From: Gammaproteobacteria bacterium
GTDB lineage: Bacteria; Pseudomonadota; Gammaproteobacteria; Pseudomonadales; Azotimanducaceae
Length of the DNA: 64,000 nt
Reading direction: 5' to 3'
Assembly (NCBI GenBank): GCA_026706935.1
Contig: JAPOXV010000018.1
Location: forward strand, 434,001 to 498,000
Shown: positions 54,028 through 63,301 of the stretch, in pieces
How the letters are laid out: each line of letters begins with the position of its first letter
Numbering within the stretch: position 1 is the stretch's first letter
Translations under genes and position numbers: made by a program
Notes under the pieces: model-generated
Databases searched by the model: none
Told to the model about the DNA's origin: nothing
The model's input: only the letters and a program-made list of their open reading frames with translations

Positions 54028-55194
54028 TTACTTCTCCCAGCCGACGGTATCAAGTACGCTAGACGTGTCTGTTGCCAACCACTCTGGATCGGTAACTCGA
54101 GCGGGCGTACTCTTGAATTGAAAAGGGACGCCTGGTCCTCGTACCTTTCGATCGCCTACTTTCGTTGCTTGCCACCATGACCTAGCTTTAAGTTGCGGGT
54201 TGTTCGCGACTTGGGCTACAGTCTGCACCCAGCCGTATGGCGCATGACGTTCCTGCGCTTTATAGAACAGCTCCTCGGTCTCTTCAGTAGCCACCCATTC
54301 GCGAATGACCTCCATTAGACGTTCGAAGTAGCGTCTACGATTTTCTGGCTCTTCAAATTTCGGATCTAGTAAGTCCTGGTATGCATCTTCTTCGATCAAC
54401 CAAGCTAGTTGAGCCTCGACGTTAGGCGTAGGTGTCACCATCATCGCCCCGTCTTTCGTAGGCATCACGACGTAGAGATTTGTCCAATGTAGACTGCCGC
54501 GACGCTCAAGTGCTCGCGCGCGCGCATTTGGAAAATGCTTGTGGTAGTAGTACCACATGAATACGTGCTCGAGCGACGACGCAATGCACTCGTGGACAGG
54601 TACTTCAATGTGTTGACCTTCACCCGTTTTCTGAGCATGGTTTAGTCCCGCTAGTGCCGCTGTCGCTGCATAAGCACCTGAAATCGTGAAGTTCAATTCG
54701 CCGAACAATTTCAACGGCGAGGTGTACTCGTCCCCAGTAATCCCCGATGATCCGCCTAGCGCACTCGCAACAAGATCGGGTGCTTTGAAATCGCACCATG
54801 GTCCAGAACTACCGAACGGAGAGACATCTACTACTACGAGCTTTGGATTCCTCGTTAACGCGGCTTGAACATTGACTCTGTCGGCGAGAGCGTTTTCTTT
54901 ACCAATGAAGCACAAATCGGCGCAACCTAGGAGTGCGTTGAGCTCATACAGGGACGCAGAGGACGTTTCATTGACTGCGAAGTGGCGTCGACTCGAAGCA
55001 AAAAAGGAATACCACAGCGACTCGCCACTGACTTCATCGAACGGTCCACGCGTTCGAAGTGGGTCGCCAGATTCGGGTTCAGGTCTTACAACGTCAGCAC
55101 CCAAATCCGCAAGGAGTTTTACTCCATAGATAGATTTATCGTCGGAAAGGTCAACAACACGCGTCTGTCGTAGTGCTTCGCCACGGGTTCGCAT
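54028..55194 (-). CDS. CaiB/BaiF CoA-transferase, catalytic partner
   Basis: 388 residues. LLADLGADVVRPEPESGDPL, VSPFGSSGPWCDFKAPDLVA and ALGGSSGITGDE show the class III fold, with the catalytic Asp in APDLVASALGG. The N-terminal LAGP motif is degenerate (SDDKSIYGVKLL). It is followed one base later by the other CoA-transferase gene, so both are translated from one message and may form a heteromer. Substrates unknown. Confidence 0.88.
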   Translation of the reverse strand: MRTRGEALRQTRVVDLSDDKSIYGVKLLADLGADVVRPEPESGDPLRTRGPFDEVSGESLWYSFFASSRRHFAVNETSSASLYELNALLGCADLCFIGKENALADRVNVQAALTRNPKLVVVDVSPFGSSGPWCDFKAPDLVASALGGSSGITGDEYTSPLKLFGELNFTISGAYAATAALAGLNHAQKTGEGQHIEVPVHECIASSLEHVFMWYYYHKHFPNARARALERRGSLHWTNLYVVMPTKDGAMMVTPTPNVEAQLAWLIEEDAYQDLLDPKFEEPENRRRYFERLMEVIREWVATEETEELFYKAQERHAPYGWVQTVAQVANNPQLKARSWWQATKVGDRKVRGPGVPFQFKSTPARVTDPEWLATDTSSVLDTVGWEK

Positions 55195-55255
55195 GGACTA
55201 CCCAATTTATCAATTCGTACTATTTTGCGAATCCACTTTTTAGGAATTGCTTCTC

Positions 55256-56287
55256 ATGCTTAATGCGGTACCTCTTGGCCAACGATCCGGATTGAAGGTT
55301 TCCGAGCTGTGCTTAGGCACAATGAATTTCGGTCAACCCGGACGTGGCCATCAAGGGGACTGGACGTTGGGCATCGATGAAGCACGACCGATCTTTGAGA
55401 AAGCACTAGAGAGCGGTCTGTTTTATTTCGACTGCGCTGACGTGTATGGATTGGGCGCATGCGAAGAGGTAGTCGGCGCCCTACTTAACGAGTTAGCAAG
55501 GCGTGAAGAGTATGTCCTAGCCACAAAGGTCGCAATGCCAATGGGGCGAGGCGCGAATTTCAGCGGTCTATCTCGCAAGCACATACTTGAAGGTGTAGAC
55601 GCGAGTCTGAAACGACTAGGTCATGACTATGTGGACCATTTGGTAATTCATAGACACCCCCATGGAGTTGCAGTCAATCCGGATGTGCCCATAGAAGAGA
55701 CAATGGAAGCACTCAACGACGTCGTGAAAGCAGGTAAGGTTCTCTATCTAGGAGCATCTTCGATGTGGGCATGGCAGTTTGCTGAGCTTCAGCACGTCGC
55801 AGCACAGAACGGATGGGTACAGTTCGTTTCCATGCAGAACCACTACAACTTGATTTACCGCGAAGAAGAACGAGAGATGAACCCATACTGCGCTAACGCA
55901 GGTATTGCTTTGACGCCGTGGTCACCGCTTGCGCGCGGCATTCTCGCTGGAAGTTATCAAGGCAGCTTTGAAAAAGGATCAACGGCACGATCATCGGGGC
56001 GTGACAGAGTGCGCACCGAGAGCCTCTATCGTGGTGAAGCCGATTTCGCGATTGCAGATCGTGTCATCGAACTTGCAGAACGTCTCGGAAAGAAACCAGC
56101 GCAAATTGCGATCGCCTGGCTCATTAATAAACCAGAAATTACGTCACCGATCGTTGGCGTTTCAAGAGTAGACCAGCTCGACGAGTTGATCGATGCGGCG
56201 TCTATCGAGCTTAGTGACGAAGACAACATGTTTCTTGAGGAGCTCTATCGCCCAGTTGAAAACCTGTTGTCCCTGGGCACGTCCTAA
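55256..56287 (+). CDS. Aldo/keto reductase
   Basis: 343 residues from the ATG at 55256 with TAGGA upstream (an in-frame TTG at 55247 is too near that site). NADPH-dependent (beta/alpha)8 barrel: catalytic Asp and Tyr in YFDCADVYGLG, Lys in YVLATKVAMP, His in DHLVIHRHP. Cofactor region SPIVGVSRVDQLDELIDA near the end. It fits the AKR11/YhdN-type group with the TMNFG opening. Reduces aldehydes or ketones, unspecific. Confidence 0.92.
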   Translation: MLNAVPLGQRSGLKVSELCLGTMNFGQPGRGHQGDWTLGIDEARPIFEKALESGLFYFDCADVYGLGACEEVVGALLNELARREEYVLATKVAMPMGRGANFSGLSRKHILEGVDASLKRLGHDYVDHLVIHRHPHGVAVNPDVPIEETMEALNDVVKAGKVLYLGASSMWAWQFAELQHVAAQNGWVQFVSMQNHYNLIYREEEREMNPYCANAGIALTPWSPLARGILAGSYQGSFEKGSTARSSGRDRVRTESLYRGEADFAIADRVIELAERLGKKPAQIAIAWLINKPEITSPIVGVSRVDQLDELIDAASIELSDEDNMFLEELYRPVENLLSLGTS

Positions 56288-56377
56288 CGAAACCAACTAG
56301 CTTGCGTAGAGTTGAAGCGCTTTATGCTAGTTTGGTCTATTGACTGTTTATACAGTCGCCCCCATGTCGCTCACAAA

Positions 56378-57772
56378 CTACGCGACACCGCGTTCCGTCG
56401 CAATCTCATTCGCGATGCGCTTGAATTCCGCACGCATAAAGTACTTCTCCTGTTCACCGAGGTTGCGACCCAGCTCCTGACGGCACATCGCCATGACACC
56501 CTTGTCGAACATCGACGGTACGCCATATTGCCCTTCTTGCCAATACGCCAAGCATGAGCTCAATTCGTCGTCATTGAGTTCCGCGACGAATATTTCAACG
56601 TACTCTGTGATTTCTGTCTGGGCGACCTCGTCAATCTCGGCGGACGATGCATCCGCAATTGCCCCACCGAATCGATTGCCAAATTGCCCTTCGCCTTGAC
56701 TTGCCCCAGATTGAAAACGAGATGGTACGAATGATTGACGAAAGTTAGGCTTTGTCGTAACTGCTTCTAACCCTCGTTCGACAAACTGTTGATTCACGAT
56801 TCGCATGAATTCGTCACGCATCACTTTGCGCTCGTCTGGGGTTAGATTGCGTTGAATCCCTTCTCGACAAGCGGCTAAGACACTCTTGTCGTGCGTAGTG
56901 GGCACATCTCGACGACCAACACTCCAATACTGTACACACGCACGAATCTGAGGATCAAGCATTTTTTCGATATAGTCTCGCACAAAAGGTGAGATGACTT
57001 CAGTTTCGACGGAAACGGTAGAGAACTCACCGGATTCGACTTCGAAGTCCTCGAAACCTTCCTCATCAGCCCATTCAGAAACGGGTTCAATCTCTTCTGC
57101 AGCCTGATCGACTTCAGCGTCCGTCTCTGCTTCTTGCTGGACTTCATCTGCGACCGGTTGTGGGAGGTCATATTCCTGCGGATCGAGTATGCGATCTTGG
57201 TCTTCGCGTATCCGACCTACGTTCGGTAGCAGGAAATTACTGAGGCTATCCGTAGTCCAAGGCGAAAACGTGTCGACTTTCGCTCGCAGGTCAAGCGTGA
57301 GGTAGAGTTCGCGTCGTTGAATTTCGACGAAATGGACATGAATTCCTTTCGCCTGTATGTCATCGATCAGATCATCGAAGTCAAAACTCTCGCTAACGAT
57401 TAATGCATCGCTTATTGCTCCGTTATTCGTAAGGTTCTGAATGTCGTCACTGATCCGATCACGTGTCGCAATTGCGAGCGAGTTTTCATCCGTCTCATGG
57501 GAAAACGTTCGCAGTTTTACGCCGTTTTTTGCGAGGATCACACGACGTCGATATTCAACATGCTCCGCTTCGGCTTCGCACTCATACCAATAAATCCTGA
57601 GAATCCGGGAACCGGGAACGAGACGCTCGACCAACGTCACTACTGCGTTCTTGAAGGCTAGAACATTGAACCGGTGGGGAATAACCTTCGGTACCCCTTC
57701 TTTTAAAAGCGTCTTAACACCAGATCGAAGTAAATAGCGACCGTCTATAAAAACGCCAATATGATCACTCAC
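56378..57772 (-). CDS. NYN-domain protein with duplicated C-terminal module
   Basis: 464 residues. The N-terminal NYN domain (PIN-like RNase fold, about 1-185) starts VGVFIDGRYLL-like (HIGVFIDGRYLLRSG) and has acidic residues at TDENSLAIATRDRISDDIQN and SESFDFDDLIDDIQ. A Glu-rich disordered stretch follows (about 200-275). The last 190 residues contain two similar modules, about 275-340 and 395-464, each built around A/L-xxYWxxGxxxVPxxxDKxVxAxCRxxxxRNL and ending RIxNxxxxERG. Function of the module is unknown; the N-terminus suggests RNA cleavage. Stands alone, flanked by gaps. Confidence 0.85.
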   Translation of the reverse strand: MSDHIGVFIDGRYLLRSGVKTLLKEGVPKVIPHRFNVLAFKNAVVTLVERLVPGSRILRIYWYECEAEAEHVEYRRRVILAKNGVKLRTFSHETDENSLAIATRDRISDDIQNLTNNGAISDALIVSESFDFDDLIDDIQAKGIHVHFVEIQRRELYLTLDLRAKVDTFSPWTTDSLSNFLLPNVGRIREDQDRILDPQEYDLPQPVADEVQQEAETDAEVDQAAEEIEPVSEWADEEGFEDFEVESGEFSTVSVETEVISPFVRDYIEKMLDPQIRACVQYWSVGRRDVPTTHDKSVLAACREGIQRNLTPDERKVMRDEFMRIVNQQFVERGLEAVTTKPNFRQSFVPSRFQSGASQGEGQFGNRFGGAIADASSAEIDEVAQTEITEYVEIFVAELNDDELSSCLAYWQEGQYGVPSMFDKGVMAMCRQELGRNLGEQEKYFMRAEFKRIANEIATERGVA

Positions 57773-58043
57773 GATAAGAACCCTCGTGAACCGTAATTGG
57801 TAATAGAGCTGGCTTTAGATTAACCAGGCTTAGCTATCTTTTTATTAGAACTGATTTGATTATAGATACATTTTGAAACGTACGTACTCTGGTTATAAAC
57901 GGAGGATGGTCACGAAATACAACCACACCTTTCATGTATCTATTCGGAAAACGAAACGACGTGTTAGTGGATCGACTCTCAGCGTTAACGCACTTTGATA
58001 CAGAAAATGCACACGTTCATAGGTTATCAAATCGAGTATCGCA

Positions 58044-58850
58044 ATGCTGAGATTCGCAGCAAATCTATCAACGATGTTCGACGAGAAGGACGAACTGTCC
58101 CGACTCGACCATATCGCACGGCTTGGTTTTAGATATGTCGAATGGCTCTTTCCTTACGGCTGCGACAAGCACGAAATTGCGTCCCGATTGAACGCTTTGA
58201 ATCTAGAGCTCGTTTTGATCAATACCGCATTGGGTTCAGCCCAAAAAGGTGATCGTGGAATAGGAGCAATACCAGGTCGTGAGGACGAATTCAAGGAAGC
58301 CATGACACAGGCACTTGAATATGTCGCCGTCTTAGACGTCCCAATGATTCACGTGATGGCGGGTGTGTGTCCAACGGTCGAAGAACGAGAAGAGTACTTG
58401 GAGACATTCGCTCGCAATCTAACGTGGGCGACACAAGAACTCGGCGACTTACCAACCCAGCTTCTTGTCGAACCGCTAAATCTCGTTGATACCCCTAATT
58501 ACCTAATCAGTACCTCGGGTCAAGCTCTACAACTCATCGACATCGTAAATGCGAACATTGGTTTACAGTTCGATTTCTATCACCTTCAAATCATGGAAGG
58601 CAACTTAGGTCACTCATTGAAGTCGCACATCGATCGAGTTGCACATGTGCAGTTTTCGAGTGTGCCTGGACGACATGAACCTCAATATGGAGAAGTGAAC
58701 TGCGATTACCTGTTCACTCTACTCAAATCACTTTCGTATAAGGGCTTTATCGGTTGCGAATATCGCCCTAAAACGACCGTGGAAGAAGGTCTATCTTGGG
58801 CGATACCTTACGGACTTGGTCTTAACGTTACGAATTCAGCTTCTGCTTAG
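58044..58850 (+). CDS. Hydroxypyruvate isomerase family protein (TIM barrel)
   Basis: 268 residues. LRFAANLSTMFDEKDELSRL, RLGFRYVEWLFPYGCDKHEI, LLVEPLNLVDTPNYLISTSG (metal-ligand Glu), QFDFYHLQIMEGNL (Asp, His) and IGCEYRPKTTVEEGLSW (final Glu) are all conserved in Hyi/YgbM-type isomerases. It likely interconverts hydroxypyruvate and tartronate semialdehyde, or a similar hydroxy-keto acid. Its last codon overlaps the end of the convergent PhyH gene by four bases. Confidence 0.92.
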   Translation: MLRFAANLSTMFDEKDELSRLDHIARLGFRYVEWLFPYGCDKHEIASRLNALNLELVLINTALGSAQKGDRGIGAIPGREDEFKEAMTQALEYVAVLDVPMIHVMAGVCPTVEEREEYLETFARNLTWATQELGDLPTQLLVEPLNLVDTPNYLISTSGQALQLIDIVNANIGLQFDFYHLQIMEGNLGHSLKSHIDRVAHVQFSSVPGRHEPQYGEVNCDYLFTLLKSLSYKGFIGCEYRPKTTVEEGLSWAIPYGLGLNVTNSASA

Positions 58851-59611
58851 CTAGTTGCGAGTGTTCGAACGCGAAAGTCGTTTTCGCCCGATACGTCTCT
58901 TCCGCGCATCAGGAACAAAGACCTTTGTTGTGCCAAAGCGCTACCGCCCATCTCCATTTCGATATCACGCCTGTAGACCGACGTCGTAGGCATGAACCGC
59001 AATGTCATTCCACGACGCGGATGATTCGATCGGTTCGGTTCGGACGCGTGCATCAAATACACATCGTGCAATGAAATCTGTCCTCGTTCAAGCTCAATGT
59101 TGACGGATTCGCGCTCATTGAAAGTGTCTTCATCTAGTTCGAGAGGCAACGCGAGCCCATCGGCGCGATTCACATGGTGGTTCTTTAGTTCGCGATGCTT
59201 ATGTGATCCGGGGATCACCTGTAGACACCCATTCTCGATGTTCGAGTTGTCGACGGCTATCCATACGGAGCAAGTCGCTAGTGGTCGAATCGGCCAGTAT
59301 TCCCCATCCTGATGCCACGGCGTTCGACTTCCGACCTTTGCTGGTTTCGCGAAGAAACTCGAGTTCCACAATGCGATGTGTGGTCCGATGATCTGTGCAA
59401 CCATATCCAGAATGCCGTCGTCACGCGCGTAATCGAGAAAACTCGTGTCATAGCTCAGGAGTGTGGGACAGTAGTCCGCAAACTGTGGATAGCTATCCAG
59501 TAGTCGCCCATGACTCGCCTGTATCGCTTCGATTGTCGAGTTAGACAAGCGATAGTTAGGTACGACAAATCCGTCTTCATGGTATCGATGTAGTTCAGAT
59601 TCGGTGAGCAT
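58847..59611 (-). CDS. Phytanoyl-CoA dioxygenase (PhyH) family protein
   Basis: 254 residues from the ATG at 59611 (an in-frame TTG at 59632 adds seven). Iron ligands are in RTPWHQDGEYW (His, Asp) and HDVYLMHASEPN (His), with Arg in RRGMTLRFMP for 2-oxoglutarate. The substrate-side QVIPGSHKHRELKN is typical of the ectoine-hydroxylase/PhyH group. The NUDIX gene upstream ends 17 bases before the start on the same strand, so the two may be co-transcribed. Confidence 0.9.
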   Translation of the reverse strand: MLTESELHRYHEDGFVVPNYRLSNSTIEAIQASHGRLLDSYPQFADYCPTLLSYDTSFLDYARDDGILDMVAQIIGPHIALWNSSFFAKPAKVGSRTPWHQDGEYWPIRPLATCSVWIAVDNSNIENGCLQVIPGSHKHRELKNHHVNRADGLALPLELDEDTFNERESVNIELERGQISLHDVYLMHASEPNRSNHPRRGMTLRFMPTTSVYRRDIEMEMGGSALAQQRSLFLMRGRDVSGENDFRVRTLATS

Positions 59612-59628
59612 GGTTATTCCAACTGTCT

Positions 59629-60474
59629 TCAATAACTGACCGCAGAATGGAGGAATCGAAACCCGTTAGGTTCCATTACAAGCCTATGCGTATCACCTTC
59701 CTTGTCAGCATCGTACTCCTTGTATCCTGCATCCCCCTCCCACATTGCAATCCGAGTTCCGGCACGATTCTTCGCTAAGTGGGTTTCGTAGTAGCGGGGG
59801 GTTAATCTACGAAAGTGATTTATCGCTTCCCCACTAGAACTGTAATTTGAAAGGTGGTAAAGCGTTACCCAAGTTGGCGGTGCGAGGTCAATTTCCTCAC
59901 GACTGTGTCGTTGAAGAGCTTCTGTGGGTGTGATCCACGCGTGCTCTTTGATCTCACCACCATCAACCTGTACTTCATCGCTCGCATTGGGTGCGCGTGC
60001 GATGAAGAACCAAGTCCCGAAGCGAACTGGCGTACTCGCAGGCGGGGTCCAATGCGCGAACCAATGGAACGCATCGCCTTCAAGTCTAATACTCGCCTCT
60101 TCAATCGTCTCGCGTACTGCCGCGTTTCGTGCCGCCTGCTGAAGATCATCAGGTGCGTCGAAATCGTTATCGTCGATTCGTCCACCAGGAAATACCCAAA
60201 GGCCTCCGAACGCGATTTTTGAATTCTTCCTCAGCATTAAAACTTCTGCAACACCGTTACGATCTCGTAGTAATGCGACCGTTGCAGCAGGTACTGCAGG
60301 CGTGCTTGTTTCACGTTTTTCTATATCACCGTAAATATCGTTCCGATGCTTCGTTGGTTCTGCCACTGCCAAATCTCTTGAACTACGTAACTTTTGTGCG
60401 AGGGATTCTAGATACAGGCGAACATACGAGTGAAATGGTCGAGTCTCGAACGTCAGTTGGCATAATTTTGGCAT
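59629..60474 (-). CDS. NUDIX hydrolase
   Basis: 281 residues. The Nudix box begins at GGLWVFPGGRIDDNDFD and continues through AARNAAVRETIEEASI, giving G-x-E-type REUxEE residues with an insertion of about ten residues. Around 65 N-terminal residues before it are unlike the core and may not be translated. Cleaves an X-linked nucleoside diphosphate; a wide range of substrates is possible, including CoA. It is divergent from the flavin-dependent enzyme at 60493, 18 bases apart. Confidence 0.87.
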   Translation of the reverse strand: MPKLCQLTFETRPFHSYVRLYLESLAQKLRSSRDLAVAEPTKHRNDIYGDIEKRETSTPAVPAATVALLRDRNGVAEVLMLRKNSKIAFGGLWVFPGGRIDDNDFDAPDDLQQAARNAAVRETIEEASIRLEGDAFHWFAHWTPPASTPVRFGTWFFIARAPNASDEVQVDGGEIKEHAWITPTEALQRHSREEIDLAPPTWVTLYHLSNYSSSGEAINHFRRLTPRYYETHLAKNRAGTRIAMWEGDAGYKEYDADKEGDTHRLVMEPNGFRFLHSAVSY

Positions 60475-60492
60475 GCGTCTCGGAGAACTGCC

Positions 60493-61626
60493 ATGAAATC
60501 TAGAGCCTGCGAATTACTTGGTATCGAGTTCCCACTCTTCGCTTTTAGTCACTGTCGAGATGTGGTCGCAGAAGTCAGCGCTGCCGGTGGCTTCGGCGTT
60601 CTAGGTGCGGTCGGACACTCACCGAAATCACTCGACATCGAGCTGAGTTGGATCGACGAACACTGCGACGGTAAACCCTACGGTGTTGACTTACTCGTTC
60701 CTACGAGCATGGATAGTAAAGAAGCGGCACTGAATCGACAGGAGCTCGAAGATCGTATTCCATTTGACCACAAGCGTTACGTTGAAGAGCTACTCGCTCG
60801 GCACAACATCGATACCAGTGATCTTTGGGATGATGTGATGCGAGAAGGCGTAGGTGACAACATGCGCAAATCAGGAGCGGACTCTGTTCTCGAAGCCGCG
60901 TTCGAGCATCCCGTGAAAATGGTGGTAAACGCGCTCGGTGTACCGCCCGATTTCATGATCGAAAGAGCACGTGCAAACGATGTTGTCGTCGGAGCTCTTG
61001 CAGGTGCCAAAGAGCACGCAAGTAAACACGCCGATGCCGGAATTGACCTGATCATCGTCGCAGGTACTGAAGCCGGTGGGCATTGCGGCGAGGTTTCGAC
61101 CATGGTCCTAGTGCCTGAAGTGATCGAGGAGATCAAAGATTCAGGAATGGTAGTGTTGGCTGCAGGCGGTATCGTGACAGGTCGTCAAATGGCCGCATGT
61201 ATGGCGATGGGTGCTGACGGAGTGTGGACCGGTTCGGTCTGGCTTACGACTGCTGAAGCGGAAACGTTACCAGTGGTCAAAGAGAAGATGCTGGTTGCGA
61301 ATTCGCGACAGACGGTAAGGTCCAGAAGTCGAACCGGCAAATACACGAGACAGCTGCGAAGTGCATGGACGGATGCATGGCAAGCTGAGGACAGTCCGGA
61401 CCCCTTACCAATGCCGTTACAGGGCGTTGTAGCGGAAGCTGCGTTTCGTAAGATCAACCAGCTCGCTCAAAGTGACCACGCCGGTGCGAAGCAATTAGCA
61501 AATTACTTCGTCGGTCAAGGCGTAGGTCTGATGAACGAAGCGAAGAGTGTTCGTACTGTTGTCTATGAGTTTATGGAAGACTATGCCGCCGCAACTGAGC
61601 GTTTAGTCAACATGACAGACGAATGA
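60493..61626 (+). CDS. Nitronate monooxygenase-like FMN enzyme (YrpB family)
   Basis: 377 residues. FMN TIM barrel of the NMO/2-nitropropane dioxygenase class: VSAAGGFGVLGAVGHSPKSL near the start, DLIIVAGTEAGGHCGEVSTM in the middle, and VVLAAGGIVTGRQMAACMAM, GADGVWTGSVWLTT with FMN-phosphate contacts. The conserved His (GHCGE) is present. Oxidises alkyl nitronates or acts as a NAD(P)H oxidoreductase. GGAG lies eight bases before the ATG. Confidence 0.9.
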   Translation: MKSRACELLGIEFPLFAFSHCRDVVAEVSAAGGFGVLGAVGHSPKSLDIELSWIDEHCDGKPYGVDLLVPTSMDSKEAALNRQELEDRIPFDHKRYVEELLARHNIDTSDLWDDVMREGVGDNMRKSGADSVLEAAFEHPVKMVVNALGVPPDFMIERARANDVVVGALAGAKEHASKHADAGIDLIIVAGTEAGGHCGEVSTMVLVPEVIEEIKDSGMVVLAAGGIVTGRQMAACMAMGADGVWTGSVWLTTAEAETLPVVKEKMLVANSRQTVRSRSRTGKYTRQLRSAWTDAWQAEDSPDPLPMPLQGVVAEAAFRKINQLAQSDHAGAKQLANYFVGQGVGLMNEAKSVRTVVYEFMEDYAAATERLVNMTDE

Positions 61627-61675
61627 GCTAGTTTACTAACTGAGATCGAAGCACGAATCCGTAGCTTCGAGCTTC

Positions 61676-62407
61676 TTAGGGCACGCCCACCATTTCGGTA
61701 TCGCCGTACATGATGTCCATGCGTCCGCCGTCAACAAACCTCTCCATACCATCCGCTCGCATCAAGGATTGACATTTCCGCCAGTCATCCTCTGAGTGGA
61801 AGTACAGTTCTGCCATACCTGCATAAGGCGCAAGTTCAGGATAGATACTGTGACTCACCACATATCGGAAGCCACCGGCTTGATTCATCCAGTCTCTAAT
61901 ATTTGGTACATGGACCTCAAGCCAGTGCCGAAAGAACGTGTCGTAGTCAGTACCGTCCTGAGCAGGCACGAGGTAATTCGCACGAAAGAAACCAGACCTA
62001 GTTGAAGGGTACGGGTCATTCAATGTGAGCGGTGCGGTACTCAAATGCTCAGACCCATCCATCACCACGTATTCACGGGTAGCCCACGAGAAGTAAGGTT
62101 CCGCTTTCTGTTGAAAAGTATCGCTTGGTTCGCGATTTTGGTCAGTTCTAGCCGGTGTCTGCGCTTCAGCGAACCAAAGCTGTGCCATGCCGTCCCAGCT
62201 CATTTCCGATTTATTTGACGACTGGAATAGTTGAGCGATGTAACGAGATGCGCCATCTCTTCCCTGTTCGATCGCACGTTCCTGCGATGCTATTACAGCA
62301 GGCATATGGTTTTTGTACCACTGCATGATTAATTCATCCCGAGATGAACCTTCTCGACGCTTTATCAGGAAGATCATCTTCACTCTTTCGTTCGGTTCGA
62401 TTGTCAT
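61676..62407 (-). CDS. EthD domain protein, two tandem alpha+beta domains
   Basis: 243 residues. Two ferredoxin-like dimeric alpha/beta-barrel repeats: the first around VKMIFLIKRREGSSRDELIM then WYKNHMPAVIASQ, the second around YDTFFRHWLEVHVPNIRDWM, each with the W...H-x-P element seen in EthD proteins. Such proteins are often associated with ether degradation or polyketide cyclisation; many are enzymes acting on small aromatics. The protein resembles a fused dimer. No signal peptide. Confidence 0.85.
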   Translation of the reverse strand: MTIEPNERVKMIFLIKRREGSSRDELIMQWYKNHMPAVIASQERAIEQGRDGASRYIAQLFQSSNKSEMSWDGMAQLWFAEAQTPARTDQNREPSDTFQQKAEPYFSWATREYVVMDGSEHLSTAPLTLNDPYPSTRSGFFRANYLVPAQDGTDYDTFFRHWLEVHVPNIRDWMNQAGGFRYVVSHSIYPELAPYAGMAELYFHSEDDWRKCQSLMRADGMERFVDGGRMDIMYGDTEMVGVP

Positions 62408-62466
62408 GGCTGGCTCTCCTAAAGTGTTAAGTCACATTTCGTTTGATCGTGAGATTAATGTGGATG

Positions 62467-63150
62467 CTATTCCCGAGTCTCCATCACATGGCGAATCCAG
62501 TATTTATCTCGAGCCTTTTCATAACTCGCTCTCGATATTTTTCCTTCGTCAACGAGAGCCTCAAGCTCTTCAAGACGGTCTTCAAGTGATGCTTCTTGCC
62601 CCTTACGATTGATCTCGTGATGGTCAGGTGTCAGCAGCGATCGATCTTGAAATCCGTAACTTGCTTCCCGATAAGCTACCTTTCGATTCACACGTCTGAT
62701 TTCCTGAAACATGAGCTCGACTACGACCAAAGCTGAGAAGCAAGCGACGCTCCACAACATGCCAATGCTTCCGAAGACGTAAACGACGAGGGCGATATTC
62801 GGCAGCTGAACTAGCAACGCGAGTAGCCCGAGTAGATTCCGCCGCAGTTTATTTGTACGGCGACTTTCGTGCTCATCTGGATTGAGTTGAGTGTCATCGA
62901 GATTCTCGGTTTGAAGAAGCCAACCAATTCGATCGACTTCACTCGCAACATATCGGAATAACTGCGATAACGCAACGAGACCAAGTATTAACAACCCAGC
63001 CTGCCATCCAATCAATAGAAGTGCCCCGATTGCGATGGCGGCGTATAACGCAACTATGGCAATGTAGAGCGTTCCCTTCCAAAGCCGTCGTAGTTTTATG
63101 AGGTATTTGTTTTCACTAGGAACATCGCTCACGTCATTCGCCTCCATGCG
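62467..63150 (-). CDS. Membrane protein with SHOCT-like C-terminal segment
   Basis: 227 residues from the ATG at 63150; the frame is open to a TTG at 63201. Two hydrophobic stretches near the start (TLYIAIVALYAAIAIGALLL, then AGLLILGLVALSQLFRYV) and two more later (LLGLLALLVQLPNIALVVYV, IGMLWSVACFSALVVVELMF) predict an inner-membrane protein. The C-terminus LEELEALVDEGKISRASYEK resembles a SHOCT tail, a short oligomerisation/interaction motif. Function unknown; I do not recognise the core. Confidence 0.72.
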   Translation of the reverse strand, partial: RMEANDVSDVPSENKYLIKLRRLWKGTLYIAIVALYAAIAIGALLLIGWQAGLLILGLVALSQLFRYVASEVDRIGWLLQTENLDDTQLNPDEHESRRTNKLRRNLLGLLALLVQLPNIALVVYVFGSIGMLWSVACFSALVVVELMFQEIRRVNRKVAYREASYGFQDRSLLTPDHHEINRKGQEASLEDRLEELEALVDEGKISRASYEKARDKYWIRHVMETRE

Positions 63151-63301
63151 TTCGGAATCGCCTCGTCTACTTTGAATATTTGCGCGCGTGGCAGTGGTCA
63201 AGATTAGACACTATCATCGCTTACTACGTCAATTCAGTCGAGTGCAGCACGATGAGAACTCATATCGGGAATAAGGCACGAGTTAACTGTGGGGAATTCT
63301 C

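Noticed and set aside
57906-57998. A 30-codon ORF after GGAGG upstream of the isomerase gene
   Set aside because: GGAGG touches the ATG with no spacer, so it cannot act as a ribosome site for it; no recognisable sequence.
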